From positions 44,797 through 58,483 of the forward strand of contig LSYV01000131.1 of assembly GCA_001584585.1 (NCBI GenBank): a stretch of DNA of 13,687 bases. Reading direction: 5' to 3'. The notes beneath the pieces were generated by a model. That model was not told the origin of the DNA and did not search any database. It was given only the letters and a program-made list of their open reading frames with translations. A program made the position numbers and the translations under genes. Shown here piece by piece: positions 1-7,654 of this stretch; positions within the stretch are counted from its first letter, which is position 1, and each line of letters opens with the position of its first letter. Origin of the DNA: Gonium pectorale (Eukaryota; Chlorophyta; Chlorophyceae; Chlamydomonadales; Volvocaceae).

Positions 1-374
1 GAACCACTCGTACCACACAGCAAGCAGCATCGTGCCACACGATGATCCCCCTCGAGTTCTGCCTACTCCAGAGTAGGCGGGGGCGAACTCCCACGGTCCT
101 GGCAAAAGCAAGTCATCCAGTATTTATTTCCCCCGTACCCCCCTCGTGAGGAGGGTCATGCATCAATTTGGGGACATACAATCACGTTCAATTACACTTA
201 ATCAGCAACATGGGGGCCACCATACAAAGAAAGAGACTGGCGGACAGGATGTGCGCTCGTATTTCCGCAAGAGTAACTAGGGCCATACATGAATTCATCA
301 TCAGTTAGGGGACATGGGCTCATTTACGGTCGAAGCAATGTGATCGTCAACCTACAGTACCAGGGAGGACTTAC
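1..374. other. No gene supported (left edge, probably intron)
   Basis: I see no convincing coding frame here. On the minus strand it lies just after a GTAAGT donor at 374, so it is probably intron of the cysteine-rich gene. A possible acceptor (TTTTGCCAG, reading minus) near 112 could open one more exon toward position 1, but no cysteine motif follows it and its frame cannot be fixed. A perfect 8-bp inverted repeat with a 2-base centre, GCCTACTCCAGAGTAGGC, lies at 61-78. Confidence 0.4.
61..78. repeat. Short perfect inverted repeat (hairpin)
   Basis: GCCTACTC, then CA, then GAGTAGGC. The arms are exactly complementary. There is no T-run beside it and no gene end to tie it to, so I assign no terminator role. 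Confidence 0.5.
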
Positions 375-463
375 GGGCAGGCCTTGTCTGGGTCCTGGGA
401 TCCCTCCGGACAGTAGTTGCCTCGCACGGGGGTGGTGGTGCCGGGGGTTGCTCGTCTGTTGAC
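375..463 (-). CDS. Candidate exon 8 of gene A: GCC-type cysteine motif
   Basis: Reading the minus strand, this stretch encodes the motif RGNYCPEGSQDPDKACP and then meets a good donor, CTGCCC|GTAAGT at 375/374. The GNYCPEGS...ACP pattern is the same C-P-x-G style as the CPAGSYC repeats of the preceding exons, so it probably belongs to the same cysteine-rich ectodomain. Two acceptors are possible, CAACAG| giving a start at 463 or at 455. Neither splices cleanly to the exon ending at 1925: that exon leaves TG, and joining the 455 start makes TGA. An exon may be missing between them, or the gene may be broken here. Copy B has no counterpart. Confidence 0.45.
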
Positions 464-975
464 CTGTTGTGGATTGGCGGGCCGGAATGCAACCATACAT
501 TACTGTTATTGTGTAGCCAAGTACGTATTGCGCGGACTGTACGGATTGGTGTGCTGCCGTACATACACGTGTCAGCCACCACCCGGGATCATCGCTTTCC
601 ATGGCTCACATTTGCTTGCAAAGTGTGTGCGCGCAGCATACTACACTTATGTAAACGGACGTTATGTGCGTTTTCATTCGCCCGCGCACCGTGGCATTGC
701 TGACGCCAGCAGAGCCGCCGACGGCGCCGGTCCTGGGGCAGACGCATGAGAGTTGGGGCATGGCAGGTAAGGCGCAGAAAAGAGGGGCTCAGTCGTTGCG
801 CCACACGGGTAGACCTTGCTTAGCAGTAGCCTAAACTACTACTGTAGCGGCCTCGTTCCATACGGCCAGCAAAATTCATATTTTACTTCCAGGTGGTTTA
901 CCGATCGCGGCTCTTTATTACCTACGAACTTTGGGGTAGCGCTCCCCCGCAGCGGTAAGGCCAGGGGCAGTGTCA
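464..975. other. Non-coding stretch, probably intron
   Basis: Open frames here are short, lack the GC3-rich codon pattern of the exons, and contain no cysteine motif. On the minus strand it lies between the exon-8 candidate and the minisatellite. Nothing else is recognisable. Confidence 0.4.
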
Positions 976-1316
976 ACGGACAGGACAGTGCCAACGGCCA
1001 GGTCAACGGCAAACGGCCAGGGGCAGGGCAACGGAGAGGGCCGACGGCCAACGGACAGGTCAACGGCAAACGGCCGGAGCAGGGCCAACGGACTGGGCCA
1101 ACGGTCAACGGACTGGGTCAACGGCAAACGGCCAGGGGCAGGGTCAACGGCCGGGGCAGGGCCAACGGCCAGGGGCAGGGTCAGCGGCCGGGGCAGGGCC
1201 AACGGCCAACGGCCATGGGTAGGGCCAACGGCCAGGGGCAGGGCCAACGGCCAGGACAGGGCCGACGGACCGGATCAACGGCCAACGGTCAATGGCCATG
1301 ACCGGTCAACGGCTGA
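976..1316. repeat. CAACGG-type minisatellite, copy A
   Basis: This is a tandem array of degenerate units of about 18-19 bp built on CAACGGCC(A)GGGGCAGGG, with many shorter CAACGG-spaced variants in the first half. Because 18- and 19-bp units alternate, every frame is open but changes its repeat phase, so the long frames (rich in G, Q, R, N, P and T) are repeat translations and not genes. The array begins exactly where homology with 10449 onward begins. It is about 47 bp longer than the copy B array. Confidence 0.85.
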
Positions 1317-1924
1317 ACCTTCTCCTCATGGGTTGATGGTGCTACAGATCACACTACTACGGATCACGACGGTTGCCGCACGAAGCGCAGCGTTGTAACG
1401 GAAACCAAGGTTACCTGCGTTCGGCTGGCAAGGGTTTGTGGACGTCGGTGCTGTCCGGTAGTACGGCTGTACGAGGTCGGTAGGCCAGTGTTCACAGGTT
1501 GTCGCACCAGTCGGTGCTAGCTGATTCGCGAGTTGTTTTTGTCAGATCTGACATCGCCGGGCCGGACTGAGCCAAACTATGTTACAGTCCCTGGCCAGTC
1601 TCGGCTCGGTGGATCAGGGCTCGCCCCCCATCCCCCGCAGGAGACTCTCTTTCTTGCTTGCAGGTACCCTTCTCCGCGGCGGAGCCGCGGCTAAGCGACG
1701 CAAGACGAAATGCTGGAAACCTCCTGAATTCATTTAAGCAGTGAGCAACATGTCTGCACGCCTGGGTTCGGCAACCACTGACAGTTGCCTAGCCCACCGA
1801 TCCCCTTCTACTGGCAAACATCTTCATATTCAGCGTCGCTGTACATTATCTATCGTGCGCGCACACCACGGCGTTCTCAATACATTTCGCAATACGTGCA
1901 TGCTTCGGAACTAATGAACCTCAC
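1317..1924. other. Intron-like stretch shared by both copies
   Basis: It is nearly identical to 10743-11349 and lies downstream of the exon-7 donor on the minus strand. No cysteine-coding exon is visible in it. On the plus strand there is a strong acceptor-like string (TTTCTTGCTTGCAG ending at 1663), and just after it a GC hairpin at 1674-1690. I cannot attach either to a gene. Confidence 0.5.
1674..1690. repeat. GC hairpin CCGCGGC-GGA-GCCGCGG
   Basis: A perfect 7-bp inverted repeat around GGA, kept unchanged in copy B at 11102-11118. Its function is unknown. Confidence 0.5.
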
Positions 1925-2061
1925 CAGGTGCAGTCGGTTGGCGCTAAGGCCCTCGGCGGGCAGTACGACCCGGCGGGGCAGCCAAGCCTGACCCCGGGGT
2001 GGGGGCAGTAGGAGCCGGCGGGGCAGTCGAGAGACGCCAGCAGCTCATCTGGTTCGGCAGC
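1925..2061 (-). CDS. Gene A exon 7: tandem CPAGSYCP motifs
   Basis: The acceptor is CTCCCTGCTGCAG|GCTGCC and the donor CACCTG|GTGAGG; the exon is 137 nt, phase 0 in and phase 2 out. It encodes AAEPDELLASLDCPAGSYCP, then a second CPAGSYCPP, ending in TDCT. The two C-P-A-G-S-Y-C-P units are textbook GCC2/GCC3 repeats. Copy B (11350-11486) differs at one base, which turns the first CPAG into CRAG. The exit phase does not fit the exon-8 candidate, so the next true exon is uncertain. Confidence 0.75.
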
Positions 2062-5000
2062 CTGCAGCAGGGAGGCGCAGGGATAGGGTGCGTGCGGAAT
2101 GCAGGGCGTTTAAGGCAGCAGACGCACGTGGCATCAGGTCCACCGTTTGCATTCGATCCCGCTCAATCCTTCAAGTGATCCCAGTAATAATGGACCTCTG
2201 GTGGGAAAGGCCCCCCTAGGACGCGGTGGCTGGCCTCACCGTGGCGGGCCTCCCAGGTAGGCCCCCTCCTTTATGTTTTTATGCGCCAGAGCTACGCTCG
2301 GTGCTGGTATTTCTCCACATAAACAGTGGTTGCACATGATCCATTCTTTGATAAAGCCGTAAGATGTTCATCGCACCGTGGTCACAAACATGCCTGCCGG
2401 TTGCTATTAACCCTTTGTCACTCCCCCGTCCACCATTGGCCAAACCCACCGGTATGTCGTGCTATGTGCTATGTCGTGCTATGAGCTGGTTGTTTTGTAG
2501 CCCCGTGTCTGCCCCCTGCCCCCCATTCATTCAATCGTCGCACCCACCGGTACGTCCTTTTCCCTGCTGTTTCTGGGCACCACCGCCGTCCCCTCGGCGC
2601 AGTACTGCCTACGCAGGCACGGCACGCAGGCCCCCTGCAGCCGGGTCCACGTGGCGTCCCCTCCGCCCGGGGACACGTAGTCCAGCGAGGTGCCCGGGTA
2701 GGCCGCCCGCGAGCAGCGGTAGCCAGCCGGGCACCGGAATGCAGGCGCGTTGATAATGAGGCTGCAGGGGCAGCCCGGCCCCACCACCCTCGCCAGCGGA
2801 TCAGGGGGCGCGGAGCCAGCGGCGGTGGTGGAGTTGGTGGTGGTAATAAGGGAAGGCCAGCCAGGGTCGTCTGCTTCCTTAGGGATGCTCGGGCACAGCA
2901 GTGCCCGGCTGCCGCCGCCGCGTGTGAGCGCCGCTGCAAGATCCTGCGCCACATGACAGATATGCGTGCACGCTGTTAGACACACGCAATGCACTTTGTA
3001 CAGGGGTGGGGAACTAGGGAGCTATGGAAGGTGTATGGTCAATGTGCACAATCAATAAGCGATACATACGGCCACTAGTTACTATCGACACGCACCCTTC
3101 TCCTCACCCACTAACGGCGGGTGACTGTGTCAACCCCGGTCTGGAGGCGCAAATGAGGCTAGGAGGCTAAGAGGAGACCGACACACTTCATGTAGGTCCA
3201 CGTACGGGCAAGGATCCCTTTCTCCGCCGTATCGCTCTAAATATAGCCGTGCGAGTGATGATGCCATTGGATGGAGCTGAAGCAAACACATCCTATGAGA
3301 GCGGCCCTCATGGTACTTCCTGCGCCATCTAGCTGACCTAGTAGAGTAAAGTAAAGCAAAACAACGTAAAAGGGTTCCTAGCTGCCAGACCTGATGCCCG
3401 CTGCGCTGCCCGCATGCCCGCACGGTAATCAGCACAGCACAGCGTCAAGCACATCATGTTGCCGCCACAGCCCACAGTGCCCCACCTTCAAGGCCACAGT
3501 GCCGTCGGCACCCGGACCCAGCTGCTGCAGCCGGGCCTCCGCAGCCGCCAGGTACAGAGCCATCGCTGCGTCGCCTCCACTGTCGCTGCCGCCGCCCGGC
3601 GGCTTACGAAGCTCTGGCTCGGTGGACAGCAGTGCGAGCAGCTCCGAGGGGGCGACCTGCGGACGACCGAGTCACGCGGGGAGGGGGTTGGTCGGGACAG
3701 GGGAGGTGTATTGTGTGCCTGTACGGGATAGGGCCATGGGGACGGGACGATCTGCTGCAGGTGGGTACACTTGCAGTCGTGGGAGTTGGGATCGTTGGCG
3801 GTTGGTCAGGAGAGGTGCGTGCAAGTAAGGAGGCGACGGGTTTCTGGATGGCAACGCCGGCCGCCACTAGGTAGGGTCTTCAACAGTGCATTGTGCGATA
3901 CCATCGTGCGCATGCAGGTGCAGGTGACAAAGGGTTTCTGGATGGCAACGCCGGCCGCCACTAGAGTCAAGGGTACAGTGTGCGATACCATCCATCGTGT
4001 GCATGCAGGTATCGTATCGCCCACCGTGGGCCGCGGGCCTCAATGCCAGTACGCTATTTATGCTGATGACACATATGCTCGCTAACATCGCTCATCAGTA
4101 GCATGCGGGACGGCGCTAGCAATGCGTGTTCGTTGCGGCACTGGTTCAACAAGATAGATTCATTTGCACGGCGTCCATACACAAGCAAGCCCCCCGCAAC
4201 AGATGCTGTAACCTTTAATGGGGCCCTTACCCGACGCGGGTCTCCAGTGCTCTGGGCCTGCATGTCCCCGAGCGCAAACGCAAGGTACACGGCAGCGTCG
4301 CGGATGTCCATATCCACGAGGCCCGATGTACCACCGGCATCAACGCCGTTCGTGCTGGTGTTTGAGATGGCCAACACGCTGGTCGTATCCGGGAGATCTG
4401 CTCTGGTTGCGTCAACCGGGGCGGCTGAGCCGTCCTCGTACGCGACGACTGGCGATCCTGACCGTGAAGCGCCCAGCAGCACACTGACCGGGCCCGAGGC
4501 GGGGCACTCCGCGGCGCACCCGCCCTCGGCCACCGCGTCGGCATCCTCCAAGCAGCGCGTGCAGGGCTGGTGGTTGGTGGTTGGTGGGGCGGTGGTTGGT
4601 GGTTGGGGGGGCGGTGGTTGGGGTGGGGGGCGATGGCGGTGGGGGGGGGGGGGGTTGGCGGTGGCGGGGGCAGGGTTGGAAGAATTAGGTGGGCATCATT
4701 CTATCTGCATACATCATCTATTTTTACAATTGACTTCCAAAGCACAAATCACTTTCAAACCAGCACCTAAATCCAGATGGCATAAAGCAGACACATACGC
4801 GCGCATGACGATGGATGGGCACGAAACGGCCAGCAGGCAAGAATGGAGACACTACGCACCAAGCACATGGTTGGTTGCAGCTGGCCGCCCCCAGCAGCAG
4901 GCCACTGCTGGCAGAAGCGGCCTCCAGCGCAGCCGAAACTTGCACACGAGCCACTTCTGCTGCAAGCGCACCTGGATGGCATGTCCGCGTATGCACGACC

Positions 5001-7385
5001 ATGCACAGGTGGTACGGAACACACGACAACAGAATATTAATTGTACGCCCTGAACGCATGAAGCACGATGTGAAGAAGCGATATGAAGCCAACTATGACG
5101 CCAGTTGTGAAACGTGCGGTTATGAAGCGGTGATGGAGCGGTGCCGTAATGAAGGGTCAGGTCAGAGCTTTGTGCGCCGCAGCCAATGAAAAGAGCTACA
5201 CTTGCCCAAGAGCGCAATGCATGCACGCGGTATGGGCGACGGGCATCATGTGCGCAAGCCTCAAATCCGCCATGAACTCGCGGCCACCAGACCCGACCCG
5301 CCTCATCGGATCACGCCCGGGATCTGTGGGTATTTGGCATGCGGGCAGTAACCCCCGACGGATGGGTGGCTACTGGCCAGCAGTCTGGTCAGCACAGCCA
5401 AATGTGAAATATACATGTACATATATTTGTGTGTGTTTGAGATGGCAGATCATGCACCGCGGCAGGTCACGCACCGCGGATCACGGATCACGCTCGGGCT
5501 CTGTGGGTAGTAGGCATGCGGGCATGTGGGGAGCTTCACGCACCTCTCCCAGCAGCCCCCAATGATCGGGTCGCCCAGAACGTTCGGTGTGCCCGTCCAG
5601 TTGAACCTGTCGGGGAGCATGCAGCACTTCCAGCACGGCTCGCAGGTGCCCGAGGTGCCCAGGGGCTGCGGGGGGCTGCAGGCAGAACCTGCGTGAGGAG
5701 GGTGGGTAAGTAGGCGCGAGGAGAGCAGGGCGACAAAAGGAGGGAGGGGTTCCTGACACACAAACTATATTGATTTTGTTGGTGCGTGACGCACGCCAGC
5801 CGGCTGGGCGCGTGGCGGGTGCTGAGAGGCAGGGGAACAGCAGGCAGCAGGGTACATACGTAGGGCTATGGTGGTCGTAACGCTTCGGATGCACTTGATT
5901 GAGATCTTGAGGCCGTGGGTTCAAACCCCACGGACATCCCCCCCCGTCCGGCTTCGGGGTTGAGTGGTGTGATGAGGTTCGGATGTGGTGAGTTAATTCG
6001 CTGGCGGAGGCTGCTTGCCTTGGAGGGGGTGGTTGAAGCTGGTACACTAATTGACGTCTGGGAGTCGCTGGCTTGCCTGGGAGGGAGCTATGCCCTCAGC
6101 CGGACAACCATCTACCCATGGCCGCACCGGCTTTGTCGGGCAGATAGACCAACATACAGCACGGTGCGCGCCTGCAGCTCACTGCTGCTGCACGGTTGCC
6201 GTGGTGGCCGTATACCACCATATATACCACCAGGTGAGGTCCACAAGGACTTATCAACGTTGAAATCTGGTATCTTTGGGATGGGCGGGACGTCACCTGA
6301 CTTGCCTTGCCTCGTACAAGGGCCCACGTTGCTGGAAATGCCGCACCTTTTGGATGTGGCTGACCAACCAAAGATCGATGCGGGGCCCATCTCCGCCCAC
6401 CGGCCCCTCGGGCGCGTCCCACGAACCCAACCCGCACTCGGTCCCTCTGTGCCGCCGTGTGGATGGCGGTTTCCCGCGCAACACGTCCCCGCGGCCGTTT
6501 CCGCGCCCGTCCCCATGCGTCCCCCGAGAGCACGCCTGGCAGGCCTGGCTCATATACCACCATGTGAGGTCCACTCCGATCTGGTAACCGCTGATGGGTG
6601 CCAACGGACTGGTTAGTTGCCGCAACCAAAACACCGACGATCGGGGGTACGACGCACGACAGCTCATCGCATCCCCGAAGGACGGGTCGGCGTTAGAAGC
6701 TGCTGGTCCCCTGTGGAATGGTATATATGGGTGGGACGTCGCCTCGCTTGCCTTGCCTTACCTTGCACTGACCCGCCCACGCACCTTGCTGGAAACGTCG
6801 CACCTTCTGGATGTGGCTGACCAACCAAAGATCGATGCGGGGCGGGCCCCTCTGCCTCTCGCTGCAGCTGTACATTATTGTCTCTGATCCCGCACCCACA
6901 CACCCTCGCACCTTGTTGGGGCGGCTCCTCCGCCGCAGTCCACGTGAAGAGTGCACGGCTCGTGGAGGGCTGATGCGCCAGCCACCGCGAGAGCCTTGAT
7001 TGGGGCCAGGTGGAGGCGGAAGAGGAGGGCATCGATGGGGAGGAAGGAATGGGTAGTGAGGGGCCGCTGTTGAGTACACACTACGCAGCTCGGCTTTGCT
7101 AAATGTTGCGCACGGGCAAAGTTTTTGTGTTGGTTCCCGGTGGAATACGTAACATGACACGCATATGGGGGGGGGGGGGTTGGATAGACACAGCAGAGTG
7201 CATCACAGCTATCCCACAACGAACCCGTGCTGCTCCCGGGGGTACTGCTCCGATACGATCCCGCCCACAGCAGTCTGCCGTTTAAGAGTGTCCAGCAGGA
7301 GGTGTGGTTTCTAGCAGAGTCGGTACATACAGCACCAGCGACTTACCGCCATTACTGCCCATGCAGCTAAGAAGGGCTTCAGCAT
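1925..7385 (-). CDS. Gene A: secreted/membrane cysteine-rich protein with GCC2/GCC3 repeats (spliced, 3' end not seen)
   Basis: Seven exons join in phase: 7385-7347, 6994-6912, 5675-5540 (or 5492), 4566-4231, 3656-3486, 2943-2548, 2061-1925, giving roughly 430-450 residues. The product starts with MLKPFLAAWAVMA and then ALAVAGASA, a clear signal peptide. A cysteine-rich head follows (CEPCWKCC, GCWERC, PCTRC), then a Ser/Thr/Asp-rich segment with NST-type sequons, an Ala/Leu helix, and CPAGYRC, CVPC..QYC and CPAGSYC motifs. Such GCC2/GCC3 regions fold as small disulfide modules outside the cell. They form the N-terminal part of ABCG24/28-like transporters and other algal membrane proteins. The exon 5-7 part is duplicated at 10449-13687. 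No ATPase or membrane segment is in the window, so ABCG identity is inference only. Confidence 0.6.
2062..2547 (-). other. Intron 6 of gene A
   Basis: It runs from GTGGGT (or GTACCG six bases earlier) to CTGCTGCAG. It is largely identical to the copy B intron 11487-11982. A short tandem run of (CTATGTCGTG)-like words lies around 2452-2482. I see no gene inside. Confidence 0.6.
2548..2943 (-). CDS. Gene A exon 6: GCC-type extracellular segment
   Basis: The acceptor is CATGTGGCGCAG|GATCTT and the donor CCG|GTGGGT (alternative GAC|GTACCG, same phase). It is 396 nt, 132 codons, phase 0 to 0. It opens with DLAAALTRGGG, then CPSIPKEADDPGW, a Thr/Asn-rich spacer with an NST sequon, CPCSLIINAPAFRCPAGYRC, a YPGTSLDYVSPGGGDATW stretch, and CVPCLRRQYCAEGT. 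The last motif is normally CxPGQYC; here PG is replaced by RR, while copy B keeps PG. The Cys spacing resembles plant ABCG24-type ectodomains (CNLTSW..GCEPGWGC). Confidence 0.8.
2944..3485 (-). other. Intron 5 of gene A
   Basis: It spans GTGGGG to GGCGCAG. An AAAGT/AAAGC pentamer run at about 3344-3361 is longer in copy B. Copy B carries about 176 bp extra between the equivalents of 3090 and 3091. No gene is visible. Confidence 0.6.
3486..3656 (-). CDS. Gene A exon 5: Ala/Leu-rich helical segment
   Basis: The acceptor is GTCCGCAG|GTCGCC and the donor TTGAAG|GTGGGG. It is 171 nt, 57 codons, phase 0 to 0. It encodes VAPSELLALLSTEPELRKPP, a GGGSDSGGD linker, and AAMALYLAAAEARLQQLG, a likely helix with no cysteine. 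Copy B (13151-13321) is the same length with three silent and three replacement differences by my count. The preserved frame and splice sites support real exons in both copies. Confidence 0.75.
3657..4230 (-). other. Intron 4 of gene A, with a tandem doubling of about 90 bp
   Basis: It runs from GTAAGG (4230) to GTCCGCAG. A segment starting GGGTTTCTGGATGGCAACG occurs at 3838 and again at 3932, and TGTGCGATACCATC at 3892 and 3979. Copy B has it once, near 13511. Confidence 0.6.
4231..4566 (-). CDS. Gene A exon 4: Cys-rich start and Ser/Asp-rich segment
   Basis: The acceptor is ACCAACCACCAG|CCCTGC and the donor CGTCGG|GTAAGG. It is 336 nt, 112 codons, phase 0 to 0. It encodes PCTRCLEDADAVAEGGCAAEC, then a hydrophilic stretch with VLAISNTSTNGVDAGGTSG and DIRDAAVYLAFALGDMQAQ. 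NTST is a possible N-glycosylation site. An alternative acceptor at TTGGAG|GAT keeps the frame but loses PCTRC. The exon lies just outside the duplicated block as visible here; its copy B counterpart would begin beyond 13687. Confidence 0.7.
4567..4682. repeat. G-rich (GGTGG/GGTTGG) simple-sequence tract with poly-G
   Basis: The plus strand is almost only G and T with runs up to about 14 G. In the sense of the minus-strand gene it is a C/A-rich tract ending in ACCACCAG|, so it is the extended pyrimidine tract of the exon-4 acceptor. The many G runs could form G-quadruplexes on the plus strand. Confidence 0.75.
4683..5491 (-). other. Intron 3 of gene A
   Basis: Frames here are short and overlapping with no cysteine pattern. 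It contains a 41-bp copy (5307-5347) of the exon 3/intron 3 border. Otherwise nothing is recognised. Confidence 0.5.
5307..5347. repeat. 41-bp direct repeat, member 1
   Basis: CGGATCACGCCCGGG...GGCATGCGGGCA matches 5484-5524 at 37 of 41 positions, 177 bp apart. Confidence 0.75.
5484..5524. repeat. 41-bp direct repeat, member 2 (at exon 3 edge)
   Basis: This is the partner of 5307-5347. In the minus-strand sense it reads CPHAYYPQSPS and then GTGATC, continuing the open frame of exon 3, so it may be coding. Confidence 0.7.
5540..5675 (-). CDS. Gene A exon 3: CEPCWKCC cysteine head
   Basis: The acceptor is GGTTCTGCCTGCAG|CCCCCC. The frame reads SPPQPLGTSGTCEPCWKCCM, then LPDRFNWTGTPNVLGDPII and GGCWERC. 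The first base completes an AGC codon begun by exon 2 (phase 2). Three donors are possible: 5544 (GTGCGT, best consensus but wrong phase for exon 4), 5540 (GTGAAG, correct phase) and 5492 (GTGATC, correct phase, adding VKLPTCPHAYYPQSPS). I list 5540, but 5492 is equally possible. Dense cysteines fit an extracellular disulfide module. Confidence 0.6.
5862..5940 (+). repeat. tRNA-like sequence with Pol III B box
   Basis: GTGGGTTCAAACCCCAC (5915-5931) is a perfect T-arm with B-box core GGTTCAAACC. About 40 bp upstream lies TGGTCGTAACGCTTCGG, a weak A-box. The acceptor stem does not pair and no anticodon loop can be assigned, so this is not a working tRNA; a decayed tRNA or SINE head is likelier. 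I found no target-site duplication. Confidence 0.4.
6221..6385. repeat. Diverged repeat, member 1
   Basis: It has two blocks. TATACCACCAGGTGAGGTCCAC (6224-6245) resembles 6554-6575. The block 6267-6385, ending GGCTGACCAACCAAAGATCG ATGCGGGG, resembles 6714-6842. The spacings differ (about 330 and 450 bp), so it is not a simple tandem duplication. Confidence 0.6.
6551..6842. repeat. Diverged repeat, member 2
   Basis: This is the partner of 6221-6385. The best part is the last 50 bp (GGAAA..CGCACCTT.TGGATG and onward), nearly identical in both. It could be the remnant of an interspersed element; no coding domain is recognisable. Confidence 0.6.
6912..6994 (-). CDS. Gene A exon 2: end of signal peptide and first cysteines
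   Basis: The acceptor is GGCCCCAATCAAG|GCTCTC and the donor ACAAG|GTGCGAG. It is 83 nt, phase 0 in and phase 2 out. It encodes ALAVAGASALHEPCTLHVDC, then GGGAAPT. Joined to exon 1 it completes a hydrophobic core and an ASA-type cleavage site. The exit phase fits the exon-3 acceptor at 5675 exactly (AG+C = Ser). Confidence 0.6.
7347..7385 (-). CDS. Gene A exon 1: start codon and signal peptide
   Basis: ATG at 7385 opens MLKPFLAAWAVMA and runs into GGCG|GTAAGT, a near-consensus donor, in phase 0. Exon 2 is also phase 0 and continues the hydrophobic run. A Lys at residue 3 before a hydrophobic core is the standard n-region/h-region arrangement. No in-frame upstream ATG looks better. The 23-bp minisatellite ends about 270 bp upstream in transcript sense at its far side and begins about 109 bp upstream. 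Confidence 0.55.
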
Positions 7386-7493
7386 GAGGCCAAGGACGGG
7401 GGGGGGCTCAGGAGTTCTGCAGCGGGAGCAGCGTACGTAGGGAGGGGGGTGTATGGGTTTGGAACAGAATAGAACGAAGGGATGAAGCAGGGC

Positions 7494-7654
7494 ACCCTGG
7501 CTTCCTTCACCAGGGGACCCTGGCTTCCTTCACCAGGGCACCCTGGCTTCCTTCACCAGGGGACCCTGGCTTCCTTCACCAGGGCACCCTGGCTTCCTTC
7601 ACCAGGGGACCCTGGCTTCCTTCACCAGGGCACCCTGGCTTCCTTCACTGGGAG
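7494..7654. repeat. 23-bp dyad minisatellite, 7 units
   Basis: Units start at 7494, 7517, 7540, 7563, 7586, 7609 and 7632 (last one decayed). Each reads ACCCTGG, CTTCCTTCA, CCAGGG plus a final base that strictly alternates G, C, G, C, making a 46-bp higher-order period. CCCTGG and CCAGGG are inverted, so each unit can fold. It lies in the presumed promoter or 5' UTR of gene A. The open frame across it is a repeat translation. Confidence 0.9.

Larger units (their letters stand above)
976..4107. repeat. Segmental duplication, copy A (direct repeat of 10449-13687)
   Basis: From the ACGGACAGGACAGTGCC stretch at about 976 up to GCTAACATCG...GCATGCG ending at 4107, the sequence matches 10449-13687 in the same orientation. 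Introns match about as well as exons apart from several indels. The unit holds the minisatellite and exons 7, 6 and 5 of the minus-strand cysteine-rich gene with their introns. Sequence left of 976 is unrelated to sequence left of 10449, so 976 is a true edge. The right edge is not seen because the window ends inside copy B. Confidence 0.9.
5676..6911 (-). other. Intron 2 of gene A with repeat debris
   Basis: About 1.2 kb between exons 2 and 3. It contains a tRNA-like B-box sequence (5862-5940) and two sets of diverged repeats (6221-6385 and 6551-6842). The long overlapping frames here lack consistent codon use and probably derive from the repeats. Confidence 0.5.

Noticed and set aside
816..1398. 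Long plus- and minus-strand open frames rich in Gly, Gln, Arg, Asn, Pro
   Set aside because: They are translations of the CAACGG minisatellite. All frames are open because the repeat lacks stops, and neither upstream nor downstream sequence looks coding in copy A.
4103..5053. Plus-strand frame of 316 codons
   Set aside because: It is the shadow of exon 4 on the other strand, then the G-rich tract (Gly/Trp/Val run), then intron.
5481..6047. Long minus-strand frame of 188 codons
   Set aside because: It crosses the tRNA-like element and overlaps exon 3 in a different frame; composition is Pro/Arg/His-rich without a domain. The cysteine-bearing frame is the better call.
1925..7385. Firm naming as an ABCG transporter
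   Set aside because: No Walker A/B, ABC signature or membrane segments are in the window. GCC repeats occur in several unrelated algal protein types.
7494..7654. CRISPR-like regular repeat with dyad symmetry
   Set aside because: Units are directly adjacent with no unique spacers, and the host looks eukaryotic.
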